Positions 1 to 8,299 of a DNA stretch of 64,000 nucleotides are shown in pieces. The stretch lies in assembly GCF_918698085.1 (NCBI RefSeq), contig NZ_CAKKLP010000002.1, positions 350,404 to 414,403 of the forward strand, written 5' to 3'. Each line of letters begins with the position of its first letter. Position 1 is the stretch's first letter. The notes under the pieces were generated by a model, which saw nothing but the letters and a program-made list of their open reading frames with translations, was not told where the DNA came from and did no database searches. Position numbers and translations under genes: made by a program. The stretch is from Chryseobacterium sp. Bi04. GTDB taxonomy: Bacteria; Bacteroidota; Bacteroidia; Flavobacteriales; Weeksellaceae.

Positions 1-36
1 GGCCGTCTCACAACTCGTGAAAACGGCCTTTTTTAT
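1..36 (+). terminator. Rho-independent terminator of a gene upstream of the window
   Basis: GGCCGT at 1-6 pairs with ACGGCC at about 24-29, and an inner TCAC/GTGA stem sits between them. The hairpin is followed by TTTTTT. The U-run is on the plus strand only, so it most likely ends a plus-strand gene lying just outside the window. Confidence 0.75.
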
Positions 37-184
37 GAAATTTTCCTGTACCCCTATATGAGAAGGGTTTTCGTTTAAATTATTCTCAACCCACATCGTT
101 TAGTTGTGAGACAGCTTCTTTTGTCATTATTAGATAATTATAATAAGTTTTGGCTAAAGCCGATGGATGATTAATAAAATATAA

Positions 185-202
185 AACGGGCTAAAGCCCG
201 TT
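185..202. repeat. Short palindromic hairpin
   Basis: AACGGGCT and AGCCCGTT form an 8-bp stem around a 2-base loop. A related half-motif, GGCTAAAGCC, lies just upstream at about 152-161. The pair looks like a small dispersed REP-like element between genes. It is not followed by a T-run on the plus strand, so it is not a classical terminator. Confidence 0.5.
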
Positions 203-260
203 CCAATTGATAAATATGCTGTAATGACAGAATTTCTCATAAATACTGCTGAGTAAATTA

Positions 261-1283
261 CTAATGTCTGTTATCACAATTTATTGTAAAATCTTTCTGA
301 TTTTTATCTAAAAATGTAATGGAAGGGCAGCCAAAAGACTGTGCAATAAATCCAAAAATTACAGGAGGTTTCTCTTTGAACAGATAGCCGGTCCATTGAG
401 AAGTATTGCCTTCATCATTACTGATTCCATTAAGGGGAGTAAATTCTGCCCCGTCACCACCGGCTGTGGTAATCGTTTTTTCAAATGTTTTTTCATTGCG
501 GGCATTGACTACTACCAATTTGCGCTCCTGAACCATTTCATCCTGAAGATAGTCCTGCAGATAATAGGTGAGATCCTCATATTTCGCCTGATAGGTATCT
601 CCGGGTGTAAGCTTGGAAGGCGTAAAGTATTTCTTTGAAATGTCCGCACTTGCTTTCTTCCATTGAACAGGCTTCATTTTATGCTCAACAAAAGGGTTTT
701 TATTCCCGAAATAGGCAACAGCATTCTCATATTTATTTCTAATATCCGGTTCTTTGTGAGCTTCAATCTGAAATCCTACCATGTATGAAGTACCATCTAC
801 TTCTTCACCTTCCATAGAATAGAAATCTAAATAAGCAACTGCTTTAAGCTTGTTTAATGGAAGTTTTTCCAGTTTGTTGAATTGATAATTGTAAAGGTAA
901 AGTGAATCATTCTCTGTAAGATGAAGCCCTTTCAGTATTTTATTTCTGTGCTTTGAATCAAGCTCAATATACTGAAGCTGCTCAGGAGAAACATTTTTCT
1001 GATTGCTTAAAGCCTCTTTCTGTATAGCTTGGGGATCGGTATAAATATCTGATACAGAAATAAAAATATCTGACAGCGCATCTTTCTGTCCGGAGGAAAT
1101 TACAGTGACACTGTAAATATTAAAATTTTTATAATCTATTTTTTCTTCCGTTGCTTTTGGAGTTTTTACAGAATCATTAGTAGCAGTAATTGCTGTTTCG
1201 GTGGGCTTCTTTTCATCCTTCTTGCAGCTGATAACCGCCAGTTGGGAAAATAAAAGTGCTGCGAAAATCCTAATCTTCTTCAT
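261..1283 (-). CDS. Predicted lipoprotein of unknown function (340 aa)
   Basis: The protein starts with a lipoprotein signal peptide: MKKIRIF, a hydrophobic stretch, and a lipobox ending AVISC, with Cys20 as the lipidation site. A Lys/Glu/Thr-rich linker follows, then a soluble domain of about 290 residues. I do not recognise the domain. It has a mixed composition with several aromatic segments and a cysteine pair near the end. The protein is probably anchored to a membrane facing the periplasm. It stands alone on its strand, with about 295 noncoding bases upstream and no close partner, so context gives no function. Confidence 0.8.
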   Translation of the reverse strand: MKKIRIFAALLFSQLAVISCKKDEKKPTETAITATNDSVKTPKATEEKIDYKNFNIYSVTVISSGQKDALSDIFISVSDIYTDPQAIQKEALSNQKNVSPEQLQYIELDSKHRNKILKGLHLTENDSLYLYNYQFNKLEKLPLNKLKAVAYLDFYSMEGEEVDGTSYMVGFQIEAHKEPDIRNKYENAVAYFGNKNPFVEHKMKPVQWKKASADISKKYFTPSKLTPGDTYQAKYEDLTYYLQDYLQDEMVQERKLVVVNARNEKTFEKTITTAGGDGAEFTPLNGISNDEGNTSQWTGYLFKEKPPVIFGFIAQSFGCPSITFLDKNQKDFTINCDNRH

Positions 1284-1389
1284 AATTTTTTATTTGTAAT
1301 GTTTTAGATCCTGTTTACATTTTATTCAGGAATTCTTATATATTTTGTTGACAAGACTCAATAGGTCAGTTTGAAATTATTTTTTGATT

Positions 1390-1575
1390 AAAAAGATGAA
1401 CGCAAAGTTTATGAATAATTTCGCTTTATTTTAAGTGGGCAAAGTGATGCGACTTCGTCGCTGATGAAGATGTATGCTTATCCATACGCTTCGACGAATC
1501 AACGAAGTTGATTCTATCCTTTGCTCCCTAAAAATATAGATAATGAAGCTAAAGCTTTGCGTTAGAAAAACACAT
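1390..1575. repeat. Dispersed intergenic repeat, diverged copy
   Basis: This spacer holds a GCGACTTCGTCGC hairpin, a second CTTCGACGAATCAACGAAG-type palindrome, and the end motif AGCTTTGCGTTA. The same modules, in the same order, recur at 15190-15370 and in the three-copy array at 61159-62167. It is therefore a diverged member of an interspersed noncoding family in this genome. No convincing open frame is present. Confidence 0.5.
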
Positions 1576-1578
1576 GTT

Positions 1579-2433
1579 TTAATTTATTTTATAATAAGGT
1601 TCTGAATAATACTTACTTGGCTTGATATAAGCTGTATTTCTGTCTGCGTCAAAGATCCATATAAATCTGCGCAGCATATCAGCACCAAAATAGCTGACAT
1701 TTTGTGTTTTAAGATTTCCTGAGAAAAAAGCCACGGAAATATCTTTGAAAACAAAGTCTCCTAATTTTAAAAAAGGAAGAATTCCCTGTTTGATAGCTAA
1801 ATTTTGTGCATTGGAATTTTTAAGTGTTTTTTCTCCTATTATTTTTAATTTTTTTTCCAGTTCTTTCTCTTCAGTAAACTCATTACTATATAATACCCCG
1901 CCTGAGTATCCGGATTGAAGAGCAAAATAAGACTCCTGTTGTTTCTCACCATCAACCACATTATCGGCAGCCACGATGAATACACCCTGATCCAGCATAA
2001 TTTTAAGAGGTTGATAACCTGTAAGATCAGGGTTTTTGTCATAGATTACAAATTGACTGTTGTCATAATCAATTTTAAAAGTCTTTCCTTCAAATAGACT
2101 GGTTCCTATTTTTCCGTCCGATTCATAGCCTGAGAGCTGGTTGTCAAAAAATCGGACATCTTTCAGGGTTACCGGGCCAATATCCACCGTATTATGATCA
2201 CTTATTTCTTCTTTATTGAAAATAATATGGTCTGCTTTTCTCTGCCGTTCCGGAGAAATAGAGCCATCTTTCATGGCAATCTGAAACATCAGGTCCAGTG
2301 AGTCTTTTTTGTTGACTTGGGACTTTACAATGATATTATTGTATTTTGTAATTCTGAAAGGGATGGTCTGCTGTGCCTGAATGCCAAGATAGCCGGCAAA
2401 AAGAAATAATAGGAGATTTGTTTTTTTGAGCAT
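1579..2433 (-). CDS. Secreted retropepsin-like protein lacking the catalytic Asp
   Basis: A cleavable signal peptide (about residues 1-20, ending IQAQ) precedes a domain that resembles bacterial retropepsin-like aspartyl proteases. The tell-tale part is residues 105-135, where DGKIGTSLFEG is followed by KIDYDNSQFVIYD. This matches the 'GxIGxxFL...xIDYxNxxxxxY' region of the PDZ-proteases at 24001 and 25564 in this window. The place where those proteins have LVDTG reads LDLMFQIA here, so the catalytic Asp is missing. I infer a non-enzymatic paralogue or binding protein. It is monocistronic and diverges from the Crp/Fnr gene at 2504. Confidence 0.6.
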   Translation of the reverse strand: MLKKTNLLLFLFAGYLGIQAQQTIPFRITKYNNIIVKSQVNKKDSLDLMFQIAMKDGSISPERQRKADHIIFNKEEISDHNTVDIGPVTLKDVRFFDNQLSGYESDGKIGTSLFEGKTFKIDYDNSQFVIYDKNPDLTGYQPLKIMLDQGVFIVAADNVVDGEKQQESYFALQSGYSGGVLYSNEFTEEKELEKKLKIIGEKTLKNSNAQNLAIKQGILPFLKLGDFVFKDISVAFFSGNLKTQNVSYFGADMLRRFIWIFDADRNTAYIKPSKYYSEPYYKIN

Positions 2434-2473
2434 TGTTAGTAGTGATTGGTGTTAAAACTTTAAATTTACCCAT

Positions 2474-2481
2474 TATCTTTG
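2474..2481 (+). promoter_or_regulatory. Candidate -7 box for the Crp/Fnr gene
   Basis: TATCTTTG matches the Bacteroidota TAnnTTTG -7 element and lies 22 bases before the ATG at 2504. No clear TTTG is found at the ideal spacing upstream, so only half of the promoter is supported. Confidence 0.4.
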
Positions 2482-2503
2482 GATCGGCAAATAATATTGT
2501 GAA

Positions 2504-3022
2504 ATGGTTGAAAAATTACTTCAAAGCGGACTTCACTGGGAAAAGAAAGAATTCAGGAGGAATGAGTTCCTGAAAATTGCAGGAAGTACAGATACCCATA
2601 TCTATTATATAGAAAATGGGAGTGTCCGGATCTTTATGACAGATGAAAATGAAGAAAGGATCATCCGTTTCGGATATACCAGTAATATTATTGTTTCCCT
2701 GGATTCTTTTCTTTCCGGAAAGCCATCCGACTTTTATATTCAGGCCCTTAAAAAGACTAAGGTGAAACGAGCCTCAAAACAAGATTTTTATGAAGTTATT
2801 CAGTCGGATGAAGAGCATATGAAGATGTGGATACAGGTCCTGGAAGAGCTGGTTTTGCAACAGCTGGAAAGAGAAAAGGATCTGCTGATTAGTTCTCCGC
2901 GGGAACGTTATGAAAGAGTTTTAAGAAGAAGCCCCAAGCTGTTCCAGGAGATTCCCAATAAATATATTGCAAACTATCTCAGGATGTCGCCGGAAACATT
3001 ATCCAGGCTTAAAAAATCTTGA
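2504..3022 (+). CDS. Crp/Fnr-family transcriptional regulator (172 aa)
   Basis: Residues about 15-110 form a cyclic-nucleotide-binding-type beta-barrel (YIENGSVRIFM, IIRFGYTSN). The C-terminal half has the family's RERYERVL...P..IPNKYIANYL...PETLSRL region, in which the last part is the DNA-recognition helix. The protein is a little shorter than the usual ~190 residues because it stops just after the recognition helix, but the HTH core is complete. This subfamily in Bacteroidota often regulates a neighbouring gene. Here the DinB-like gene begins 49 bases downstream and is probably co-transcribed. Confidence 0.85.
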   Translation: MVEKLLQSGLHWEKKEFRRNEFLKIAGSTDTHIYYIENGSVRIFMTDENEERIIRFGYTSNIIVSLDSFLSGKPSDFYIQALKKTKVKRASKQDFYEVIQSDEEHMKMWIQVLEELVLQQLEREKDLLISSPRERYERVLRRSPKLFQEIPNKYIANYLRMSPETLSRLKKS

Positions 3023-3071
3023 GTTCAATCAAGATTTAAGAACCCAACGATCTGGATATTTGCATAAAAAA

Positions 3072-3626
3072 ATGACTATGAAAATTTCAACTTCACAATT
3101 GTTGAATGAATTGAAAAATAAGACCCAACAACATCTTCAGTATGCAGAAATGCTCTTACGGAAAACTGAAGATGAGTTAAATTTCAGGATATCAGCAGAT
3201 AGCTGGAGTGTCCTTGAATGCCTGGAACATCTCAACCGCTATGGAGAATTCTATATTCCGGAAATCAGTCGTAAAATTTCTTCCTCTGTCACTTCTTCCC
3301 AATTAACTTTTAAGCCGGGTATTTTAGGAAATTATTTTGCTAAAACGATGCTTCCTAAAGAAAAAATCAATAAGATGAAAACACTTAAAGCGATGAATCC
3401 CATTCATAGTCAGTTGAATAAAAGTGTTATTGACGAGTTTATCAGGCAGCAAAAACAGATGCTTGAACTTTTGGAAAAAGCCGGACATATTGATCTGGAG
3501 AAAACAAAAACAGGAATCAGTATTTCAAAATGGATCAGCCTGAAATTAGGGGATACCTTTCGATTTGTTATTTATCATAACGAAAGACATATAATGCAGG
3601 CCGGAAAAGTTTTGAAGAACATTTGA
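3072..3626 (+). CDS. DinB-like metal-binding helical-bundle protein (184 aa)
   Basis: The fold and spacing fit the DinB/YfiT superfamily. There is an N-terminal helix ending ISADSWSVLECLEHLNRY, whose His is a likely metal ligand, and a C-terminal YHNERHIMQ segment with two more His. These proteins are small four-helix bundles, often thiol-dependent transferases, but the substrate here is unknown. I start it at ATG 3072 rather than the in-frame position 2967, because the extension would overlap the preceding gene and has no helical-bundle character. A second ATG two codons later is equally possible. Confidence 0.75.
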   Translation: MTMKISTSQLLNELKNKTQQHLQYAEMLLRKTEDELNFRISADSWSVLECLEHLNRYGEFYIPEISRKISSSVTSSQLTFKPGILGNYFAKTMLPKEKINKMKTLKAMNPIHSQLNKSVIDEFIRQQKQMLELLEKAGHIDLEKTKTGISISKWISLKLGDTFRFVIYHNERHIMQAGKVLKNI

Positions 3627-3669
3627 AACATTGATTGATGAATTCTAAAAAAGTAGTAATTTTAAACTA

Positions 3670-4182
3670 ATGGAAATCATCTGTCAAAAAACCATACAAA
3701 CTCCGCTTGGAGAAATGATAGCCTGCGCAGTAGATCAGGGGATCTGTTTACTTGAATTCACAGACCGGAAGAATATTGAAAAGCAGTTTAAATCTCTGTC
3801 AAAAGTCCTGAATGCTGAAATAGTAGAAAAGGAACACTTCCATTTCATACAGCTGGAGAAAGAGCTTAAAGAATACTTTGATGGAAAAAGACTGCACTTT
3901 GAAGTTCCACTATTCATCACAGGAACGGAATTTCAGGAAAAAGTATGGCAGCTCCTCCGTGAAATTCCAATGGGAGAAATAAGAACCTATAAACAGCAAT
4001 CCGAATTTTTAGGAAATCCGAAGGCCATCCGTGCAGTAGGAACAGCCAATGGTATCAATAAAATTGCCATTTTAATTCCGTGTCACCGCGTGATTGGCTC
4101 TAATGGCGATCTGGTAGGCTATGCGGGAGGAATCTGGAGAAAACAGAAATTATTGGAACTGGAGAAAGCTATTTTGTTTTAA
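3670..4182 (+). CDS. ogt: Methylated-DNA--protein-cysteine S-methyltransferase (Ogt type)
   Basis: The enzyme removes methyl groups from O6-methylguanine by suicidal transfer to a cysteine. The active-site motif IPCHR is at residues 136-140, with acceptor Cys138, followed by VIGSNG and YAGGIWRK. Residues about 85-150 are the DNA-binding/methyltransferase domain; the N-terminal ~80 residues are the usual small alpha/beta domain. The length of 170 aa is normal. The last 18 residues are the same as those of the Ada fusion at 5093, and the DNA there is nearly identical too, so the two genes are related by duplication or local gene conversion. Confidence 0.93.
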   Translation: MEIICQKTIQTPLGEMIACAVDQGICLLEFTDRKNIEKQFKSLSKVLNAEIVEKEHFHFIQLEKELKEYFDGKRLHFEVPLFITGTEFQEKVWQLLREIPMGEIRTYKQQSEFLGNPKAIRAVGTANGINKIAILIPCHRVIGSNGDLVGYAGGIWRKQKLLELEKAILF

Positions 4183-4280
4183 GAATAAAGAATAAAAATG
4201 GTTAATAATACTGAGATTTCCTGCTTAGCACTAGTCTTCACATATTTTCTTTGCTTCAAAAATACTTGTTCATTTTTCGG

Positions 4281-4312
4281 TTGCATACCGCCTGGCAATA
4301 TTGATACATTTG
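4281..4312 (+). promoter_or_regulatory. Flavobacterial-type promoter
   Basis: TACATTTG at 4305-4312 fits the TAnnTTTG -7 box. GTTG, ending at 4283, stands 21 bases upstream as a -33-like element. The start codon of the PEP-mutase-like gene follows at 4326, implying a very short leader. Confidence 0.5.
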
Positions 4313-4325
4313 AAGAAAAATAATA

Positions 4326-5090
4326 ATGATCAGTTTTAAAGAGTTACATCAGGGTGAAGAACCGTTGTTATTAGGCAATGTATGGAATGTACAAAGTGCC
4401 GGAATATATGAAAAATCAGGCTGTAAAGCATTGGCGACCTCAAGTTCGGCAATGGCTCTGAGCTTAGGATATGAAGACGGGGAGGAGATGAGCTTCGAAG
4501 AGTACTTTTATATCATTAAAAGAATAAAAGAGTCGGTTTCTATTCCTTTATCTGTGGATCTTGAATCCGGATACGGAAATACAGAGGAGATCATTGTATC
4601 TAATATAATAAGGCTTCTGGAAATAGGAATTGCAGGAATTAATCTGGAAGATACCTATGTGGTGGATGGTAGAAGACAGCTTTTGAATAGAGAAGTATTT
4701 GCAGAAAAACTGAAGAATATTTTCTCAACACTGAAAGATAGAAGGAGTGACGTTTTTATCAATATAAGAACTGATCCTTTTTTGTTGGGAATGGAAAATG
4801 CATTGGAAGAAACTTTAAAGAGAGTGAAGCTCTTCGAAGAGCTTAAAGCTGACGGAGTCTTTGTACCATGCATTAGTAATGAAAATGATATAAAGGCAGT
4901 GGTAAGCGCTACCCAGCTTCCTGTAAATGTTATGGCAGTACCAGGACTCCCGGATTTTAGTGTCCTTAAAAAACTAGGGGTAAAAAGAATTACTTCCGGA
5001 GCTTTTTTAAACAGATACGTTTACCAACAGCTGGAAATAATGAGTGAAAATATTAAGAACAATAAAAGCTTTGCTACTCTTTTTGCTTAA
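4326..5090 (+). CDS. Isocitrate lyase/PEP mutase superfamily protein
   Basis: The protein is a single TIM-barrel of the isocitrate lyase/phosphoenolpyruvate mutase family. It contains PLSVDLESGYG near residues 77-87, the family's Mg-binding DxExGYG loop, then GINLEDT and NIRTDPFL further along the barrel. At 254 residues it is close to the short 'PEP phosphonomutase-like' proteins that usually act on C-C or P-C bonds of small acids. The exact substrate cannot be read from the sequence. It sits between ogt and ada, and ada begins 2 bases after its stop, so it is co-transcribed with a DNA-alkylation repair gene for no obvious metabolic reason. Confidence 0.8.
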   Translation: MISFKELHQGEEPLLLGNVWNVQSAGIYEKSGCKALATSSSAMALSLGYEDGEEMSFEEYFYIIKRIKESVSIPLSVDLESGYGNTEEIIVSNIIRLLEIGIAGINLEDTYVVDGRRQLLNREVFAEKLKNIFSTLKDRRSDVFINIRTDPFLLGMENALEETLKRVKLFEELKADGVFVPCISNENDIKAVVSATQLPVNVMAVPGLPDFSVLKKLGVKRITSGAFLNRYVYQQLEIMSENIKNNKSFATLFA

Positions 5091-5092
5091 TC

Positions 5093-6136
5093 ATGGAAAT
5101 AACTGATCAAATAATGTATGAGGCTTCTTTTCATAAAGACTCTTCATTTGAAGGGATCTTCTGGATGGCGGTAAAGACCACTGGAATTTTCTGCCGGCCA
5201 ACCTGTACGGCACGCAAACCCAAATTTGAAAATGTAGAGTTTTTTACCAATACAAAAGACGCTATATTAAAAGGATACCGTCCGTGTAAAGTATGTAAAC
5301 CACTGGAAAATCCTGATGTAACCCCTGAGCATATAAAAAAACTGTTACAGGAAATTTCTGAGGATCCATCGTTAAAACTTAAAGATTATGATCTGGTGAA
5401 AAGAGGGTTGGAGCCTGCAACTGTTCGACGGTGGTTCCTGAAACATCATGGAATTACCTTTCACACCTTTCAAAGAATGTCCAAGCTGAATACCGCATTT
5501 AAAAAACTTCAACAGGGGGAATCAGTTACAGAAGTAGCATTTGAAACTGGATATGAGAGTCTTAGCGGCTTCAATGAAAGCTTTAAAAATATTTTCGGTG
5601 TATCTCCTAAAAATAACAGAATAGAAAAGATTATTGATCTCAAAAGAATTGAAACCATGCTGGGAACCATGATCGCCTGTGCTGATGAGAAGGGAATCTG
5701 CCTCCTGGAGTTTTCCGATAGAAAAGCACTCCCTACAGAGTTGAAAAGTATTTCCAAACATCTTAATGCCAACATTGTACAAGGGGAAAATCCTCATTTT
5801 ATCACCCTGGAAAAAGAACTTTCCGAATATTTTGAAGGAAAAAGAACCGTATTTACTGTTCCTCTTTCCCCCGTGGGAACCACCTTTCAGAAGCAGGTAT
5901 GGGATATCCTGCAGACCATTCCTTATGGGATGACAAGGAGTTATCAGGAACAGGCCGATATTTTGGGAAATCCTAAGGCTGTGAGGGCTGTAGCCAATGC
6001 CAATGGCTTTAATAAAATATCCATTATCATCCCCTGTCACCGTGTAATTGGAAGCAATGGTCAATTAACGGGTTATGGTGGAGGAATCTGGAGAAAACAA
6101 AAATTATTGGAATTAGAGAAAGCTATTTTGTTTTGA
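5093..6136 (+). CDS. ada: Ada-type fusion: methylphosphotriester acceptor, AraC HTH and O6-methylguanine methyltransferase
   Basis: Three domains follow in order. Residues 1-72 carry the zinc-binding Cys set C34, C38, C65 and C68 of the Ada N-terminal domain, which takes methyl groups from DNA phosphates. Residues about 80-175 hold an AraC-type HTH (VTEVAFETGYESLSGFN). Residues about 180-347 form the Ogt-like domain, with acceptor Cys315 in IPCHR. In classical Ada, methylation of the N-terminal domain turns the protein into an activator of the adaptive response, so it may control this local gene group. The length of 347 aa is normal, and no key residue is missing. Confidence 0.94.
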   Translation: MEITDQIMYEASFHKDSSFEGIFWMAVKTTGIFCRPTCTARKPKFENVEFFTNTKDAILKGYRPCKVCKPLENPDVTPEHIKKLLQEISEDPSLKLKDYDLVKRGLEPATVRRWFLKHHGITFHTFQRMSKLNTAFKKLQQGESVTEVAFETGYESLSGFNESFKNIFGVSPKNNRIEKIIDLKRIETMLGTMIACADEKGICLLEFSDRKALPTELKSISKHLNANIVQGENPHFITLEKELSEYFEGKRTVFTVPLSPVGTTFQKQVWDILQTIPYGMTRSYQEQADILGNPKAVRAVANANGFNKISIIIPCHRVIGSNGQLTGYGGGIWRKQKLLELEKAILF

Positions 6137-6165
6137 TTTTCGTAATTTTAAACAAAAATTTACAC

Positions 6166-6768
6166 GTGAAAAAGTTATTAGTTGCACTTTGCATCTCTGT
6201 TTCAGCATTCAGTTTTGCACAGGATTATTCCGTACCGGCAGCAAGCCCGCGTCAGAAGGTAGAACAGCAGTTTTCAATGTCTAAGATCTCTATAGATTAC
6301 GGAAGACCGGGAGTGAAAGGACGTAAAATCTTCGGGGAATTGGTTCCCTACGGACAAGTTTGGAGAGCGGGAGCTAACTCGTCTACAAAAATTACATTCG
6401 GACAGGCCGTTAATTTTGGCGGAAAAACAGTTCCGGCAGGAACTTACGGATTATTCATCGTTCCTACAGAAAAAGAATGGAAAGTAATTTTGAATAAGGA
6501 CTTCCAACAGTGGGGCGCTTATACTTACGACCCTAAACAGGATGTAGTAGATGTTACCGTGCCTGTTAATAAATTAGCAGATAAACAGGAGTGGTTTGAA
6601 ATTACCCTGAATCCTACAGATGAAAACTCAGGAAATTTAGTGATCAAATGGGACATGGCTCAGGCAGAAGTTCCATTGAAGCCCTCTAAACTGGATACCG
6701 TGATTAAAATTTCTGATAAACTGAAGGAAATCAAGAAAATAGAATCAGATTCTACTAAAAAAAGTTAA
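6166..6768 (+). CDS. Secreted DUF2911 protein
   Basis: The protein is 200 aa when started at GTG 6166, which places a clean signal peptide (VKKLLVALCISVSAFSFAQ) at the N-terminus. A TTG at 6133 in the same frame would overlap the ada stop and add a non-signal-like leader, so I prefer GTG. The mature part matches the DUF2911 family: SMSKISIDYGRPGVKGR, then GQVWRAGANSST, VPAGTYGLF and WGAYTYDP. These proteins are common in Bacteroidota and of unknown function. The gene lies 3 bases before the GNAT gene and starts a three-gene run. Confidence 0.85.
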   Translation: MKKLLVALCISVSAFSFAQDYSVPAASPRQKVEQQFSMSKISIDYGRPGVKGRKIFGELVPYGQVWRAGANSSTKITFGQAVNFGGKTVPAGTYGLFIVPTEKEWKVILNKDFQQWGAYTYDPKQDVVDVTVPVNKLADKQEWFEITLNPTDENSGNLVIKWDMAQAEVPLKPSKLDTVIKISDKLKEIKKIESDSTKKS

Positions 6769-6771
6769 ACT

Positions 6772-7299
6772 ATGAATTTTTCTGTTCAGCCTGTTTTAGA
6801 GAATAATGAACTTCAATTAATCCCCTTACAGCAAGGGGATTTTGAATCTTTATATGAAGTAGCTTCCGATCCTAAGGTCTGGGAGCAGCATCCCAATAAA
6901 GACCGTTACCAGAGGGACGTGTTTGAAAACTTTTTTCTGGGTGCTATGGAGAGTGGTGGAGCTTTTAAAATCATTGAAAAAGCTACCGGAGATGTGTTGG
7001 GAAGCAGCCGCTACTACAACTTTGATGAAAATGACAGTCATATTTTTGTGGGCTATACTTTCTATGGAACAAAATCCTGGGGAAAAGGAATTAATCCGCA
7101 GGTTAAAAAGCTGATGCTGGATTATATTTTCCAATACGTAGATAAAGTTCATTTCCATATCGGAAAAGAAAATTTCCGCTCACAAAAAGCATTAGAAAAA
7201 TTGGGAGGTAATAAAATAGCAGAAGAGGAAGTTGCCTATTTTGCTGAACCTACAAGAACCAACTTTGTATATGAAATCAAAAAAGAAAATTGGACATGA
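6772..7299 (+). CDS. GNAT-family N-acetyltransferase (RimJ/RimL-like)
   Basis: The 175-residue protein follows the RimJ/RimL subgroup. It has an N-terminal LQLIPLQQGDFESLYEVASDP, a central VGYTFYGTKSWGKG as the acetyl-CoA loop region, and a C-terminal FHIGKENFRSQKALEKLGG. It should transfer an acetyl group from acetyl-CoA to an amine of an unknown acceptor. The stop overlaps the next start in an ATGA arrangement (7296-7299), so the cupin gene is translationally coupled. Confidence 0.85.
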   Translation: MNFSVQPVLENNELQLIPLQQGDFESLYEVASDPKVWEQHPNKDRYQRDVFENFFLGAMESGGAFKIIEKATGDVLGSSRYYNFDENDSHIFVGYTFYGTKSWGKGINPQVKKLMLDYIFQYVDKVHFHIGKENFRSQKALEKLGGNKIAEEEVAYFAEPTRTNFVYEIKKENWT

Positions 7300-7667
7300 A
7301 AAAATATAAAATCCAGCAATCGCCATTTATAGTTCCTACTACAGATGGTAAGCTGATTGAAGAGCACTGGGGGAACTCAACCGGAAATTCCAATGTTTCC
7401 ATTGCTCATATGGTGGCACCTCCGGAGTGGAGCGAGCCTCATCAGACTCCGGAGTTTGATGAATTTACCTATATTATTTCAGGAAAGAAACAATTTGAAA
7501 TTGATGGTGAAATTGTAGAACTGGAAAAAGGGCAAAGCATTCTTATTGAAAAAGGAGCAAGAATACGTTACAGTAATCCCTTTTCAGAACCTTGCGAATA
7601 TCTGGCTATTTGTCTTCCTGCATTCTCTATGGAACTGGTCAATAGGGAAGTGGAAGGAGTAGATTAG
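7296..7667 (+). CDS. Small cupin-domain protein (123 aa)
   Basis: A single cupin barrel fills the protein. EPHQTPEFDEFTYIISGKKQFEIDGE matches cupin motif 1, with its metal-binding His/Glu set, and GARIRYSNPFSEPCEYLAI matches motif 2. The ATG at 7296 overlaps the TGA of the GNAT gene. A TTG two codons earlier is in frame but less likely. The function could be sugar or amino-acid metabolism or simple ligand binding. The operon context (DUF2911, GNAT, cupin) gives no clear substrate. Confidence 0.8.
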   Translation: MKKYKIQQSPFIVPTTDGKLIEEHWGNSTGNSNVSIAHMVAPPEWSEPHQTPEFDEFTYIISGKKQFEIDGEIVELEKGQSILIEKGARIRYSNPFSEPCEYLAICLPAFSMELVNREVEGVD

Positions 7668-7690
7668 AATATAAACACTTAGAATCTAAT

Positions 7691-7725
7691 AAAGCAATCT
7701 CAATTTTGAGATTGCTTTGTTTATT
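7691..7725 (+). terminator. Rho-independent terminator after the cupin gene
   Basis: A 13-bp perfect stem (AAAGCAATCTCAA with TTGAGATTGCTTT) and a 2-base loop are followed by GTTTATTT. It lies 24 bases after the cupin stop and closes the three-gene operon. Confidence 0.85.
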
Positions 7726-7827
7726 TAAATACCTGTTAATGCCGGATTTTTCACAATAGTAGTGCTTGTTATCTCTAATTATTTTGTAAGTTCGCGGACT
7801 TAAAAAAATAATAACTATTTAAAATAT

Positions 7828-8208
7828 ATGAAAAACAATTTATCAATTGTATTACTGATGGGTATTGCCCTTTCTGCCACTTCATGCGCAAGTATGTTTA
7901 CCGGTACTAAGGATAAAATCACTTTCAATTCCAGCCCTGAAGGCGCAAAAGTATTCCATAAAGGAGTGGAAAAATGTATGACCCCATGTACTGCTGAAAT
8001 CTCAAGATCATTGAGTAAGCAAACCGTAACATTTGAAAAAGAAGGTTTTAATAATAAGGAGATAAAACTAACGAAGACTTTTAACCCGGTCACTTTGCTG
8101 AACATCCTTTTGGGTGGAGCTATAGGGATTGGAATTGATGCTGCAACAGGTTCCTTGACCAAATATTCTCCTAAAAAATATGACGTTGAACTGGAAGCTA
8201 AACCTTAA
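7828..8208 (+). CDS. PEGA-like lipoprotein (126 aa)
   Basis: The N-terminus is a lipoprotein signal with lipobox SATSC (Cys20). A PEGA-like beta domain follows, with FNSSPEGAKVF and later VTFEKEGFNNKEIKL. A Gly/Ile-rich hydrophobic segment (GGAIGIGIDAATG) near residue 100 resembles the short glycine-zipper hairpin seen in similar outer-membrane lipoproteins. It probably binds the cell envelope. It is monocistronic, with a terminator 21 bases downstream. Confidence 0.8.
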   Translation: MKNNLSIVLLMGIALSATSCASMFTGTKDKITFNSSPEGAKVFHKGVEKCMTPCTAEISRSLSKQTVTFEKEGFNNKEIKLTKTFNPVTLLNILLGGAIGIGIDAATGSLTKYSPKKYDVELEAKP

Positions 8209-8228
8209 TGAATTAAAATAAAAATAAC

Positions 8229-8263
8229 AAAAGGCAAATTCGAGAGTGAATTTGCCTTTTATA
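8229..8263 (+). terminator. Rho-independent terminator after the PEGA-like lipoprotein
   Basis: AAAAGGCAAATTC (8229-8241) pairs with GAATTTGCCTTTT (8248-8260). The stem is flanked by A and T runs and can work on both strands, serving the converging gene at 8300 too. Confidence 0.85.
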
Positions 8264-8299
8264 TGTACTGTATTAGGTTATTTCTGTTGAACTAATGGT

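Noticed and set aside
2504..3022. The Crp/Fnr regulator seemed truncated at the C-terminus
   Set aside because: The recognition helix (PETLSRL) is complete, and the downstream gene is spaced normally, so I treat it as a full, short member.
2967..3071. N-terminal extension of the DinB-like protein
   Set aside because: It overlaps the regulator gene and has no family-like sequence. ATG 3072 gives the normal domain start.
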